From contig NZ_PKOJ01000004.1 of NCBI RefSeq assembly GCF_002860325.1, positions 186,001 to 250,000 on the forward strand: a stretch of DNA of 64,000 nt, given 5' to 3'. Below, piece after piece: positions 1-8,884 of this stretch. Below the pieces are notes generated by a model, which saw only the letters and a program-made list of their open reading frames with translations, was not told where the DNA came from and did not search any database. A program made the position numbers and the translations under genes. Position 1 is the stretch's first letter; the number at the start of each line of letters is the position of its first letter. The stretch comes from Neptunicoccus cionae. Lineage in GTDB: Bacteria > Pseudomonadota > Alphaproteobacteria > Rhodobacterales > Rhodobacteraceae.

Positions 1-1
1 T

Positions 2-1081
2 GCCAGTCTGGTGGCTGTCGTCACGGATGTTGTACGGGACGGTCGGCGCGTTGTTGGATACGGCTTCAACTCCAACGGGCGATACGGACAGGGCGGGCTG
101 ATCCGCGAACGCTTCAGAGACCGTATTCTGGAAGCGGACCCTCAGACCTTGCTGGATCAAAGCGGCACCAATCTGGACGGCCACAAAATCTGGGCGGCCA
201 TGATGCAGAACGAAAAGCCGGGGGGGCACGGTGAACGATCTGTCGCGGTCGGAACGCTTGATATGGCGGTTTGGGATGCGATTGCCAAGATCGCGGAAAA
301 ACCGCTGTTTCACCTGTTGGCGGAACGCAAGGGGATCACAGCCGATCCCCGCGTCTTTGTCTATGCGGCGGGGGGATATTACTATCCGGGCAAGGACGAC
401 AGCGCCTTGCGACGCGAAATGCGCAGTTATCTGGATCGCGGCTATACTGTCGTAAAGATGAAAATCGGCGGTGCGACACTGGCAGAGGACCAGCGCAGGA
501 TCGAAGCTGTGCTGGACGAAATCGGTACAGAGGCACAGCTGGCGGTGGATGCCAACGGCCGCTTCGATCTGGAGACAGCCATCAGTTATGCCAAGATGCT
601 GCGGACCTATCCGCTGTTCTGGTACGAGGAAATCGGCGATCCGCTGGACTATGCCCTACAAGCCGCCATGTCGGAATTCTATCCCGCCCCTATGGCCACA
701 GGGGAGAACCTGTTTTCCCATCAGGACGCCCGCAACCTGCTGCGCTATGGCGGGATGCGGCCGGATCGGGACTGGCTGCAATTCGACTGCGCCCTGTCTT
801 ATGGCTTGGTTGAATACGAACGCACGCTGGATGTTCTGGAACAGTTCGGCTGGTCCCCGAAACGCTGCATTCCCCACGGCGGGCACCAGATGTCTCTGAA
901 CATTGCGGCAGGGCTGGGGCTTGGCGGAAACGAAAGCTATCCCGACCTGTTCCAACCTTATGGCGGTTTCCCTGACGGGGTGGAGGTGATCGACGGTCAT
1001 ATCACAATGCCGGAACTGGTTGGCATCGGGTTTGAGGGCAAGGCCGATCTGATCAAGGTGATGCGGGAACTGGCCGAATAG
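2..1081 (+). CDS. tarD: D(-)-tartrate dehydratase, 5' end outside window
   Basis: This is an enolase-superfamily acid-sugar dehydratase that very closely resembles D-tartrate dehydratase, which converts D-tartrate to oxaloacetate. The reading frame is open to the left edge and runs through the GTG at 11, so the true start lies upstream; about 30 residues appear to be missing. Numbering from that GTG, the catalytic lysines are K149 and K151 (KMK), the Mg ligands are D180 (VDANG), E206 (YEE) and E232 (ATGEN), and the catalytic His is H289 (PHGGH). All are offset by 33 from the TarD numbering I recall. The gene converges on the PAS-LuxR regulator, with only 6 bp between the two stops. The functional call is from motif spacing and overall resemblance. 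Confidence 0.85.
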   Translation, partial: ASLVAVVTDVVRDGRRVVGYGFNSNGRYGQGGLIRERFRDRILEADPQTLLDQSGTNLDGHKIWAAMMQNEKPGGHGERSVAVGTLDMAVWDAIAKIAEKPLFHLLAERKGITADPRVFVYAAGGYYYPGKDDSALRREMRSYLDRGYTVVKMKIGGATLAEDQRRIEAVLDEIGTEAQLAVDANGRFDLETAISYAKMLRTYPLFWYEEIGDPLDYALQAAMSEFYPAPMATGENLFSHQDARNLLRYGGMRPDRDWLQFDCALSYGLVEYERTLDVLEQFGWSPKRCIPHGGHQMSLNIAAGLGLGGNESYPDLFQPYGGFPDGVEVIDGHITMPELVGIGFEGKADLIKVMRELAE

Positions 1082-1087
1082 CCCGGC

Positions 1088-1693
1088 TTACTTGCGGTTT
1101 CCCGACACCACATGTTCACTGTCGATACCGCCAAGGGAATGGAACAACCCGCCGGTATTGCTGACTCCGAATTTCTTGAGCAGCTTGGCGCGGTAGACCT
1201 CTACAGTGCGGTAAGAAATATCCAGCTTCAGCGCGATCTCCTTACTGGTCAGACCGTCGGAAAGATGGCTCAGGATTTCCCGTTCCCGCCGTGTCAGCGG
1301 CAGATAGGGACGCACGGCGGACAGGTCGGCAAAGCTCCAGACCGCCCGTTCCAGCGGATTTTCCGGCGTGAAGGTATGGCCCCGCACGCGGCACCAGAAC
1401 AGGGTCGCATCCTTACGCGCCATGATACGTTCGTCCCAATAGGTGTTGGTGGCCCGCAACTGCTGCACCCCGCGGTCACGGATGTTCACAAACTCCTCTT
1501 GTGACGGATAGAGGATCGAAAACAACTGGTCGCGAAGTTCATCGCGGGAATACCCAAACATCTGCGCAAAAGCTGCGTTACATTCGCGAATAACGCGGTT
1601 CTGCGTCACGACAAGACCCACAGGAGCATGGACAAAAGCCAACTCTGCCAATGAGTTATCGCCAAAATCAGAACACATACGTATTTCCACCAT
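1088..1693 (-). CDS. PAS-LuxR transcriptional regulator
   Basis: This is a protein of about 201 residues with an N-terminal PAS sensor domain (roughly residues 12-125, including a PVGLVVTQNRVI start and NAAFAQMFGYS) and a C-terminal LuxR/FixJ-type helix-turn-helix (about 130-185, LTRREREILSHLSDGLTSKE). It has no receiver domain, so it probably senses a small ligand directly. The frame opens at a TTG (1702), but ATG at 1693 or at 1678 is more likely; the 1678 start is preceded by GGTGG. It is divergent from the substrate-binding protein gene at 1791, 97 bp away, and convergent with tarD. It is therefore the likely regulator of the neighbouring importer and perhaps of tarD. Ligand unknown. Confidence 0.75.
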   Translation of the reverse strand: MVEIRMCSDFGDNSLAELAFVHAPVGLVVTQNRVIRECNAAFAQMFGYSRDELRDQLFSILYPSQEEFVNIRDRGVQQLRATNTYWDERIMARKDATLFWCRVRGHTFTPENPLERAVWSFADLSAVRPYLPLTRREREILSHLSDGLTSKEIALKLDISYRTVEVYRAKLLKKFGVSNTGGLFHSLGGIDSEHVVSGNRK

Positions 1694-1790
1694 CTTGCCC
1701 AAACGGATCCAATGCTGGACCTTTGAAGTTCAAGTTAAACAACGGGTCTGCGATGGGCAACCACCGTAGCGCGCGTTATGGGAGGATATT

Positions 1791-2990
1791 ATGAAGACAT
1801 TCACACGTCTGGCCGCTGCACTGGCCGGCGCGGCCACTTTTGCGAGCGCCGCATGGGCTGAAGACCCGATTAAAATTGCCCTGATCCACGGTTTGTCCGG
1901 CAGCAGCTTTGAAGCTTTTTCCAAACAGGCCCAAACCGGATTTGAACTGGGTCTGGAATATGCCACCGACGGAACCAACACCGTCAAGGGCCACCCGATT
2001 GAAGTGATTATTAAGGATACGCAGTTCAAACCGGATGTAGCCCGCGCCGTTCTGGCGGAAGCCTACGGTGATGACGAAGTGCTGTTGGCTGTGGGTGCCA
2101 CGTCTTCCGGCGTGACCAAAGGTATGTTGCCGATTGCCGAGGAATACGAGAAAATCCTGATCGTTGAACCGGCCGTTGCGGACAGCCTGACAGGACCGGA
2201 CAGCAACCGCTATATTTTTAAAACCTCGCGCAACTCCAGCATGGATATGCAGGCACAGGCGCTGGCGCTGAAGCCTGATGAGAACCTCTATGTGGCCACG
2301 ATTGCCGAGGATTATGCCTTTGGTCAGGACGGTATCGCCGCCTTCAAAACAGCCCTTGAAGGCACGGGCGCAACTGTGGTGACAGAAGAATACGTCCCCC
2401 AAGGCACCGCCGATTTCACCGCCGCAGCAGAACGGATGTTCAACGCGCTGAAAGACAAGGAAGGCCGTAAGGTGATCCTCGTTTACATCGCGGGTGGTGG
2501 CGATGCGCCGGGTAAAATTCAGGCACTGGACCCGAGCCGTTACGGAATCGAGATTTCCATGGGCGGGCATATCCTGCCGGTTCTGCCAACCTACAAACGT
2601 TTTCCGGGCATGGAAGGCGCGGTTTATTACTATTATGAAGCCTACGACAATCCGGTGAACAACTGGCTGGTCAAGGAACATCAGGCCCGTTTCGACGGCC
2701 CGCCGGATTTCTTTACCGCAGGTGGTATGGCAGCAGCGCTGGCTGTAGTAAAAGCGATCGAGACAGCCGACAGCCTTGAAACCGAGGATCTGATCAAGGC
2801 GATGGAAGGCATGTCATGGGACACCCCGAAAGGCGAAATGACCTTCCGCCCCGAAGACCATCAGGCGCTGCAATCTATGGTGCATTTCAAAATCCGCGTG
2901 GATGAAAACGTAGACTGGGCGATCCCCGATCTGGTGCGCATCATCGAACCTTCAGAGATGAACATCCCTATCGGCCGTACCAACGACTGA
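1791..2990 (+). CDS. branched-chain-type ABC substrate-binding protein
   Basis: This is a periplasmic solute-binding protein of 399 residues, of the type I (Leu/Ile/Val-like, Peripla_BP_6) fold. It starts with a clear Sec signal peptide: a basic MKTFTR, a hydrophobic alanine-rich stretch and a likely cleavage after AWA near residue 23. A strong ribosome site GGGAGGATATT precedes the ATG. It is the first gene of a five-gene importer operon ending at 6601. A hairpin follows directly downstream, which fits the usual need for an excess of binding protein. The ligand is not readable from sequence; proximity to a tartrate dehydratase suggests, but does not show, an organic acid. Confidence 0.85.
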   Translation: MKTFTRLAAALAGAATFASAAWAEDPIKIALIHGLSGSSFEAFSKQAQTGFELGLEYATDGTNTVKGHPIEVIIKDTQFKPDVARAVLAEAYGDDEVLLAVGATSSGVTKGMLPIAEEYEKILIVEPAVADSLTGPDSNRYIFKTSRNSSMDMQAQALALKPDENLYVATIAEDYAFGQDGIAAFKTALEGTGATVVTEEYVPQGTADFTAAAERMFNALKDKEGRKVILVYIAGGGDAPGKIQALDPSRYGIEISMGGHILPVLPTYKRFPGMEGAVYYYYEAYDNPVNNWLVKEHQARFDGPPDFFTAGGMAAALAVVKAIETADSLETEDLIKAMEGMSWDTPKGEMTFRPEDHQALQSMVHFKIRVDENVDWAIPDLVRIIEPSEMNIPIGRTND

Positions 2991-2998
2991 TTGCCAAA

Positions 2999-3028
2999 GG
3001 ACCGGCGCGCAAGCCGCTGCGCCGGTCC
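2999..3028 (+). terminator. strong intercistronic hairpin after binding-protein gene
   Basis: A perfect 10-bp inverted repeat (GGACCGGCGC at 2999-3008 and GCGCCGGTCC at 3019-3028) with a 10-nt loop lies between the binding-protein stop and the ATPase start. No T-run follows, so it is more likely an mRNA-stabilising or partial-termination element than a full terminator. Confidence 0.65.
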
Positions 3029-3048
3029 AGACAACAGGAATTCCTTTC

Positions 3049-3816
3049 ATGTCCGAACCATCCCTCGTCACGCGGGATCTGACCATTCGTTTTGGTGGTC
3101 ATGTCGCCGTCAATCAGGTGTCCTGCGCCTTTCATCCGGGAGAACTGACCGTCATTGTCGGCCCGAACGGAGCGGGCAAAACCACCTATTTCAACCTGAT
3201 CTCGGGCCAGTTAACCGCAACTTCCGGTCAGGTTCTTAAAGGCGGGCAGAATTTGGTCGGCCTTTCCCCGTCTGCCCGTGCACGTCTCGGGGTCGGGCGG
3301 GCGTTTCAACTGACCAACCTGTTTCCGCAACTCAGCGTGCTGGAAAACATCCGCCTTGCCGTGCAGGCCCGTTCCGGCCACGGCTGGCGCGTGTTGCGCC
3401 GCGCCGACAGTTTTACCGAACTGACCCGCAAGGCGGAACATTATCTGGAAGCGACCCGTCTGTCAGGCGTGGCTCATACCACAGCCGCCGCCCTGCCCCA
3501 CGGGGACCAACGGAAACTGGAGGTCGCTCTTTTGATGGCGATGGAGCCGGATATTTACATGTTTGACGAACCCACTGCCGGCATGTCTTTGGATCATGCG
3601 CCGGATGTGCTGGACCTGATTTTCCAGATCAAGGCCGACCCGACCAAAACAGTGCTGCTGGTGGAACACAAGATGGACGTGGTGCGCAAACTGGCGGACC
3701 GGATCATCGTGCTTCACAACGGAGAACTGCTGGCGGACGGCCCCCCCGAAGAGGTGATGTCGAGCCAGATCGTGCGGGATGTTTATCTTGGCACCGCTAC
3801 GGAGGAAACCGCGTGA
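3049..3816 (+). CDS. branched-chain-type ABC transporter ATPase (LivG family)
   Basis: This is a cytoplasmic ABC ATPase of 255 residues. Walker A is GPNGAGKTT (about 39-47), the signature region is LPHGDQRKLE (in place of LSGGQ, as is usual in LivG proteins), and Walker B is followed by FDEPTAGMS. A switch His lies in LLVEHKMD. The ATG is preceded by AGGAATTCC. The C-terminal sequence GPPEEVM and VRDVYLG is typical of the LivG subfamily. It overlaps the next gene by 4 bp. It would power import together with the LivF-like, LivH-like and LivM-like products. Confidence 0.9.
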   Translation: MSEPSLVTRDLTIRFGGHVAVNQVSCAFHPGELTVIVGPNGAGKTTYFNLISGQLTATSGQVLKGGQNLVGLSPSARARLGVGRAFQLTNLFPQLSVLENIRLAVQARSGHGWRVLRRADSFTELTRKAEHYLEATRLSGVAHTTAAALPHGDQRKLEVALLMAMEPDIYMFDEPTAGMSLDHAPDVLDLIFQIKADPTKTVLLVEHKMDVVRKLADRIIVLHNGELLADGPPEEVMSSQIVRDVYLGTATEETA

Positions 3817-4517
3817 CCCTTCTGAGCCTGAACAATATGAAAACCGACATCGGCCAATACGCCGTACTGCACGGTGTGACGCTGGATATTCCCGAAGGCG
3901 GCGTTTTTGTCCTACTGGGGCGCAATGGCGCGGGCAAGACGACAACATTGCGGTCGATCATGGGGCTGTGGAGCCCGACCCCCGGTTCCGTCACCTTCCG
4001 AGGTGCAGATATCACCGGATTGCACACGGCCGAAATAGCCCGCAAGGGCATCGCTTATGTGCCGGAAAACATGGGTATCTTTGGAAGTCTTACGGTTGAG
4101 GAAAACCTGATCCTCGCCACCGAAAAGGGACGGTTTGACCAGCCCCGCCTTAAACGGATTTACGCGCTGTTTCCCGCACTGGAGCAGTTCTGGACCAAAC
4201 AGGCGTGGAGCCTGTCGGGCGGGCAGAAACAGATGCTCGCCGTAGCCCGTGCCATAATCGAACCCCGTGCGCTGATCCTGATTGACGAACCGACCAAGGG
4301 ACTCGCCCCGTCAATTGTTGCGGCGATGGCCGAAGCCTTTCGCGAGATTTCCCAAAGCGCCACGATCCTGCTGGTGGAGCAGAACTTTCATTTTGCCAAA
4401 AGCATCGGGCGCGACATGGCGGTGATTGACGACGGGCTGGTGGCCCATGCGGGAACAATGGCGGATTTCGCCGCTGACACGGAATTGCAAGAGCGGCTGC
4501 TAAGCCTGTCTGCCTGA
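3813..4517 (+). CDS. branched-chain-type ABC transporter ATPase (LivF family)
   Basis: This is the second ABC ATPase of the importer, 234 residues, starting at a GTG with GGAGGAAACC just upstream and overlapping the previous stop. Walker A is GRNGAGKTT, the signature is LSGGQKQML, and Walker B runs into IDEPTKGLAPSIV, the standard LivF sequence. The switch-loop His found in most relatives is replaced in LLVEQNFHFA by Gln, which is also normal for LivF. It would pair with the LivG-like subunit as a heterodimer at the inner membrane. Confidence 0.9.
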   Translation: MTLLSLNNMKTDIGQYAVLHGVTLDIPEGGVFVLLGRNGAGKTTTLRSIMGLWSPTPGSVTFRGADITGLHTAEIARKGIAYVPENMGIFGSLTVEENLILATEKGRFDQPRLKRIYALFPALEQFWTKQAWSLSGGQKQMLAVARAIIEPRALILIDEPTKGLAPSIVAAMAEAFREISQSATILLVEQNFHFAKSIGRDMAVIDDGLVAHAGTMADFAADTELQERLLSLSA

Positions 4518-4525
4518 GGAGTATC

Positions 4526-5518
4526 ATGGAAAATCTTTCACAGTTTTTTGGGCGTTTTGGCGGGGTTTACCTGCTACCGGTCGGACTCGCGCTCGGGGCG
4601 TTTGTGCTGATCGGCGCTCCGTCGTCTTGGGCCACACTGACCATCGCTGGGCTTTCAATGGGGATGATGGTGTTCCTGATGGCTTCCGGTCTGAGCCTGA
4701 TTTTCGGGCTGATGGACGTGCTGAACTTCGGCCATTCCGCCTTTATCAGCTTTGGTGCCTTCGTTGCCGCCACAGTGCTTTCCGCCCTCAGCGGCTGGGT
4801 CGGGGCTGACAGCGTGTTTCTCAATTCAATGGCGCTGGTGTTTGCCCTGCTTGCGGCAATCTCTTTCGGGCTGGCGGCGGGGTGGTTTTTTGAATCCGTG
4901 ATTATCCGCCCTGTCTACCATGACCACCTGCGCCAGATCCTGATCACCATGGGCGCCCTGATCGTATCCGAACAGATCATTCTGGCCCTTTGGGGTGGAA
5001 CGCCAATCACCGTTTTGCGGCCGCATTTTCTGGAAGGCGCGATCATTCTTGGCAATGTCAGCGTAGAAATTTACCGCCTGTTTGCCTTCGGCTTGGGCCT
5101 TGTCGCCTTTATCGGGCTTTATCTGGTGCTGAACCGCTCCCGGATCGGGCTGCTGGTGCGTGCGGGCGTAGAGAACCGCGAGATGGTTGAGGCACTCGGC
5201 TTTCGCATCGACCGCCTTTTTATTGGCGTCTTTATGGTCGGATCGGCACTGGCCGCAGTGGGCGGAGCAATGTGGGCAGGATATGAAACCCTGATCACCC
5301 CCGCCCTTGGCGGCGAGATGATGATCGTTGTCTTTATCGTTGTGATCATTGGCGGGTTGGGGTCAATCGAAGGCACGTTATTGGGCGCTATCATGGTGGG
5401 ACTGACTGCAAATTATGTTGGCTTTCTTGCACCGAAACTGGCGCTTGCGTCCAACATGATCCTGATGACCATTATCCTTTTGTGGCGGCCAAACGGCCTG
5501 CGTCCGGCGGTGAAATAG
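4526..5518 (+). CDS. branched-chain-type ABC transporter permease (LivH family)
   Basis: This is an inner-membrane permease of 330 residues with about eight hydrophobic segments. The conserved GLSLIFGLMDVLNFGHSAF region near residue 50 and the VIIGGLGSIEGTLLGA segment near 270 are hallmarks of LivH permeases. The start ATG follows GAGGAGTATC. It lies 8 bp after the LivF-like gene and its stop abuts the LivM-like start, so the two permeases are almost certainly co-translated as the transmembrane heterodimer. Confidence 0.88.
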   Translation: MENLSQFFGRFGGVYLLPVGLALGAFVLIGAPSSWATLTIAGLSMGMMVFLMASGLSLIFGLMDVLNFGHSAFISFGAFVAATVLSALSGWVGADSVFLNSMALVFALLAAISFGLAAGWFFESVIIRPVYHDHLRQILITMGALIVSEQIILALWGGTPITVLRPHFLEGAIILGNVSVEIYRLFAFGLGLVAFIGLYLVLNRSRIGLLVRAGVENREMVEALGFRIDRLFIGVFMVGSALAAVGGAMWAGYETLITPALGGEMMIVVFIVVIIGGLGSIEGTLLGAIMVGLTANYVGFLAPKLALASNMILMTIILLWRPNGLRPAVK

Positions 5519-6601
5519 ATGTCTGCTTCTCTCTCCAAACCAAGCTTCGGTGATATTGCTGTCAAATCCACGGTATTGCTGATCGCAGCCCTGCTGTGTT
5601 TCGCCCCCTTCCTGTTTCAGGACGTGCGGGCATTGGAAGTTGCCGCGCGCATCTGTGTCTTTATCGTGCTGGTAGCGAGTTATGACCTTTTGATCGGCTA
5701 CACCGGTATCGTCAGTTTTGCCCACACCATGTTCTTTGGCTTCGGGGCTTATGGTGCGGCGATCCTGCTGCGCCAGATGGGGCCGGGATGGGATGCGGTG
5801 ATCCTTGGCGGGCTGGCGGGCGTGCTGGTGTCCCTTGTGGTGGCCACCGCAATCGGCCTGTTAAGCCTGCGTGTGAAGGCAATCTTCTTTGCCATGATCA
5901 CACTGGCGGCAGCCTCTGTCGCATTGGTTCTGGCCTCGCAACTGTCCCATTTCACTGGCGGCGAGGACGGGATCACATACCGCACGCCGGACCTGTTCAA
6001 ACCGGCCTTTAAACTGATGGTCGATGAGGACGGCAAGGTGTTACGCCTCTTCGGTGTGAAAATGAATGGCAAGCTCGCAGCCTATTACTTTGTCTTTGTG
6101 ACCTGCCTGTTGTTGTTCTTCGTCATGTTACGACTGGTGGGATCGCCGCTTGGCACTGTGCTGAAAGCCATCCGCGAGAACGAGGCCCGCGCCGAGGCAA
6201 TCGGCTACCGCGTTGTTGCCTACCGCACCTTTGTCTTTTGCCTGTCTGCCGCCATCGCGAGCCTTGCCGGCACGGTCTACGCAGTCTGGTTGAAATACAC
6301 CGGACCTGACACCGCGCTGTCCTTTGCCATTATGATCGACATCCTGTTGATGGTGGTAATCGGGGGCATGGGCACCATGTGGGGTGCTGTCATCGGGGCA
6401 GTGTTGATGGTCATCGCACAATATTACCTGCGGGACCTGATGGGTGTTGCCGCCGAAGCCACAGCCAAACTTCCGCTTCTGCCGGAACTTCTGAATCCCG
6501 ATCGTTGGCTGTTCTGGCTCGGCATAATATTCATCCTGCTGGTGTATTTCTTTCCCAAGGGCATCGTTGGAACCATCACGCAAAAAGGGGCGCGCGGATG
6601 A
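5519..6601 (+). CDS. branched-chain-type ABC transporter permease (LivM family)
   Basis: This is a polytopic inner-membrane permease of 360 residues. It shows LLIGYTGIVSFAHTMFFG near residue 60, the LivM-type equivalent of the LivH loop, and the cytoplasmic coupling motif around GTVLKAIRENEARAEAIGYR near residue 215, which contacts the ATPases. It completes the importer (binding protein, two ATPases, two permeases). The last bases overlap the start of the alpha/beta hydrolase gene in an ATGA. Confidence 0.88.
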   Translation: MSASLSKPSFGDIAVKSTVLLIAALLCFAPFLFQDVRALEVAARICVFIVLVASYDLLIGYTGIVSFAHTMFFGFGAYGAAILLRQMGPGWDAVILGGLAGVLVSLVVATAIGLLSLRVKAIFFAMITLAAASVALVLASQLSHFTGGEDGITYRTPDLFKPAFKLMVDEDGKVLRLFGVKMNGKLAAYYFVFVTCLLLFFVMLRLVGSPLGTVLKAIRENEARAEAIGYRVVAYRTFVFCLSAAIASLAGTVYAVWLKYTGPDTALSFAIMIDILLMVVIGGMGTMWGAVIGAVLMVIAQYYLRDLMGVAAEATAKLPLLPELLNPDRWLFWLGIIFILLVYFFPKGIVGTITQKGARG

Positions 6602-7446
6602 CCGGCCCGCGTTCTGTAATGGTTCCGGTGATGGATCACGAAATCCACGTCACTGAATGGGGAAACTCCACCAATCCGCCGCTGGTCCTTTCCCACGCAA
6701 TGGCACGGACCGGACGGGATTTTGACGAATTGGCCCGCGCCCTGTCTGACGGTTATTTTGTGCTTTGCCCCGACATGATCGGGCGGGGTCTGTCCAGTTG
6801 GTCTGCCAATCCCGAAGCGGAATATTCGATCGAATACTACGCAGGCATCAGCGCAGATCTTATGGATGTCTACGGCCTGGACGCTGTGTCGTGGCTTGGA
6901 ACGTCGATGGGCGGTTTGATCGGAATGCGGCTGGCCTCGGGGCGGGATGCGGACCGGATTAAACAACTGGTCGTTAATGATATTGGTCCTGAAGTGCCAA
7001 AAACCTCGATAGATCGCATTCTGTCCTACGTCGGCGACCTACCGCGATTTGCCGGATTTAATGCGGGCGAAAAATGGCTGCGTGGCGCCTATCACCCTTT
7101 CGGTCCGGCAGACGATGAATTCTGGCAGCGCATGGCGCGCACTTCCCTGCGCCGGACCTCCAGCGGCGCGCTGACGCTACATTATGATCCCGCGATCACC
7201 ATCCAGTTCTCTGCCTCGGCAGACGAGCTGCAAAGCTGGTCCAGATGGGAACAGATCACATCACCAACCCATGTACTGCGCGGTGTTTCATCCGATATGC
7301 TGACCGCAGAGATTGCGGCGCGTATGTGTGTCAGCGGACCTGAACCGAAACTGACAGAGTTTGCCGGTTGCGGCCACGCGCCCAGCCTGTCGCGACCCGA
7401 AGACATCCGCATAATCCGCGAAATACTGTCGGGCCGCCAATCCTAA
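6598..7446 (+). CDS. alpha/beta-hydrolase fold protein
   Basis: This is a cytoplasmic protein of 282 residues with the alpha/beta-hydrolase fold. The nucleophile elbow is GTSMGG (Ser near residue 103), preceded by the oxyanion-side segment PPLVLSHAMARTGRDF, and the catalytic His lies in GCGHAPSL close to the C terminus. I chose the ATG that overlaps the LivM-like stop; a longer frame extends upstream inside that gene and is not credible. It is the last gene of the importer operon, so it probably hydrolyses an ester, amide or C-C bond in the imported compound. The substrate cannot be told from sequence. Confidence 0.75.
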   Translation: MTGPRSVMVPVMDHEIHVTEWGNSTNPPLVLSHAMARTGRDFDELARALSDGYFVLCPDMIGRGLSSWSANPEAEYSIEYYAGISADLMDVYGLDAVSWLGTSMGGLIGMRLASGRDADRIKQLVVNDIGPEVPKTSIDRILSYVGDLPRFAGFNAGEKWLRGAYHPFGPADDEFWQRMARTSLRRTSSGALTLHYDPAITIQFSASADELQSWSRWEQITSPTHVLRGVSSDMLTAEIAARMCVSGPEPKLTEFAGCGHAPSLSRPEDIRIIREILSGRQS

Positions 7447-7461
7447 ATCACGGCTTATAGC

Positions 7462-7498
7462 GCACAGCCTGAAACAGGGCTGCCTTCTTCGGCTGTGC
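7462..7498. terminator. possible bidirectional terminator hairpin
   Basis: Arms GCACAGCC (7462-7469) and GGCTGTGC (7491-7498) lie between two convergent genes. The 21-nt loop contains a smaller hairpin. There is no T-run, so the assignment is weak. Confidence 0.35.
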
Positions 7499-7512
7499 CT
7501 GATGCTGCGTGA

Positions 7513-7947
7513 TCAGCTGTCACTCGCGAACTCCTCAACGTCGATCACGGTTAGGGTCCGACGTTCGTCATCTCTGGTATCCCAGAAGAAACTGGCCCCT
7601 TTGGCAAGCCCCAGAAGCGCCACGCCGATCGGCGTCATCACAGAAATGCGTTGCCGGTCAATATCCGCTTCCTCGGGATAGACCAGCGTGACCGATTTTA
7701 CCTGCCCTGTCGTCTCGTCCCTGTATGTGACCTTGCGCCCGATCGATACGACATCAGCTGGCAGCTTGGCCGGTTTCACGATCCGCGCCCGGCCCAGTTC
7801 CCCCAACAGGCGATCGGCAAGATCGGGATTTCGCTCCAGCGCACCCTCTGCCAGCGCTTCAATATGGCCGAGTTCGTCTTCGTTAATTACAATCTTTGGC
7901 GCGCGGGGGGTCCGTGTTTTGCGGCTCGCCGCAGGGGATAGGGTCAT
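7513..7947 (-). CDS. Rnk/GreA C-terminal-domain protein, first copy
   Basis: This protein of 144 residues matches the nucleoside diphosphate kinase regulator (Rnk) and GreA/GreB C-terminal domain family, which binds RNA polymerase near the secondary channel. Visible features are the short helical N-terminal part (INEDELGHIEALAE) and the FKBP-like C-terminal part with ISVMTPIGVALLGLAKG. The long coiled coil of true GreA is absent. The ATG at 7947 has AGGAGAT upstream; a longer in-frame extension to 8004 lacks a ribosome site. It lies 97 bp downstream of a second gene of the same family in the same orientation. Confidence 0.75.
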   Translation of the reverse strand: MTLSPAASRKTRTPRAPKIVINEDELGHIEALAEGALERNPDLADRLLGELGRARIVKPAKLPADVVSIGRKVTYRDETTGQVKSVTLVYPEEADIDRQRISVMTPIGVALLGLAKGASFFWDTRDDERRTLTVIDVEEFASDS

Positions 7948-8044
7948 CGTGTGATCTCCTTGAATTCGCATTTGGATGCAGTCGACAAAATCCGGCGCAG
8001 CCAAGCCGCGCCGGATGGGTGTTTTTCAAATTAGGGGAGTCGCG

Positions 8045-8509
8045 TCAGGCGGTGGCGCTGAGGTGTTCCACCCGCAAGGTGGCGGTTGTTCCATCCTCGC
8101 AAAGTAAGGGGGCTTCTTCGCCCGCGCGCATTCCGATCAGCGTCGCCCCGAGAACGGAAGACACAGGAATAACGCCGCCCCCGACACCGGGCCTAGCGCG
8201 ATGCACAAGGAGGCCGGACCGTTCCGGACCGCCGTCTATGCTGTAGCTTACCACACTACCACCCGTGACCGCGTCACAGGGCTGCACGGTATCAAGCACC
8301 CGCGCACCAAAAATCTTGCGCTTCAACAGGGCCGTGATCAGTGGCGTAGACGGACGCCGGCCTGTTTCACACTGGCGCAAATGACGCTGGAGCTGTTGAT
8401 GCTCCTGATCGCTGATCGCACCGGAAAAAGGCGGCACTTTGGCGGGCAGACGGTTTGTGTGACCGCGCGTATCAACGCTGGTTTCTAATGGACGGCGGAT
8501 ATTGCTCAT
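8045..8509 (-). CDS. Rnk/GreA C-terminal-domain protein, second copy
   Basis: This is a 154-residue relative of the preceding protein. It has an N-terminal helical segment (ISDQEHQQLQRHL), then an FKBP-like GreA C-terminal domain (VTGGSVVSYSID, ending in SVLGATLIGMRAGEE). The ATG at 8509 follows GAGGAGTAAA; the upstream extension to 8587 has no such site. The domain is more diverged than in the downstream copy. Being tandem with it, it may represent an ancient duplication. It probably acts on RNA polymerase, but a regulatory target cannot be named. Confidence 0.65.
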   Translation of the reverse strand: MSNIRRPLETSVDTRGHTNRLPAKVPPFSGAISDQEHQQLQRHLRQCETGRRPSTPLITALLKRKIFGARVLDTVQPCDAVTGGSVVSYSIDGGPERSGLLVHRARPGVGGGVIPVSSVLGATLIGMRAGEEAPLLCEDGTTATLRVEHLSATA

Positions 8510-8884
8510 GTTTACTCCTCGGACGCGATGGCATCCTGTTTCACAGCTGACTGTTTGAAAACGCCCCAGGAAGCTTTGCAAGCGCACGTGCGCTCATGCC
8601 GCCCGGGGTTAAGAGCGGTTGAGTAAAGGAAATCGCGAAAGTTCAGCTTTGTTCAACATATCAAAAAGCTAGGCACTCACCTGCTGATAGTCAATCACCC
8701 GTCCTACTTCCCAAGGAAAACAGGCAGGAATCTACCGAGACAATTCAGGCCCCTTAAACTGCGCCCACGACAGCGTCAAAAATTGCTTTGGGGCGATCCA
8801 CGCTTATATAACAAATGAATAAAGGATAAATCGTCTCGCACCACCGGCAGCGGGGCCAAGCCGAAAAGGTCGAAATAACCACCC
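8510..8884. other. 375-bp intergenic region between divergent genes
   Basis: No credible coding sequence lies here. It must hold promoters for the leftward Rnk-like pair and the rightward phosphodiesterase-cardiolipin synthase pair. Apart from the candidate promoter at 8783-8810 I see no clear operator, RNA gene or repeat. Confidence 0.6.
8783..8810 (+). promoter_or_regulatory. candidate sigma-70 promoter for the EEP-cls pair
   Basis: TTGCTT (8783-8788) and TATATA (8805-8810) are separated by 16 bp and end 74 bp before the phosphodiesterase ATG. Confidence 0.4.

Noticed and set aside
1-10. tarD as a truncated pseudogene
   Set aside because: The frame is open to the window edge and all catalytic residues remain, so the truncation is due to the window.
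6379-6597. N-terminal extension of the alpha/beta hydrolase
   Set aside because: It overlaps the LivM-like gene in another frame; the ATG at 6598 is coupled to that gene's stop.
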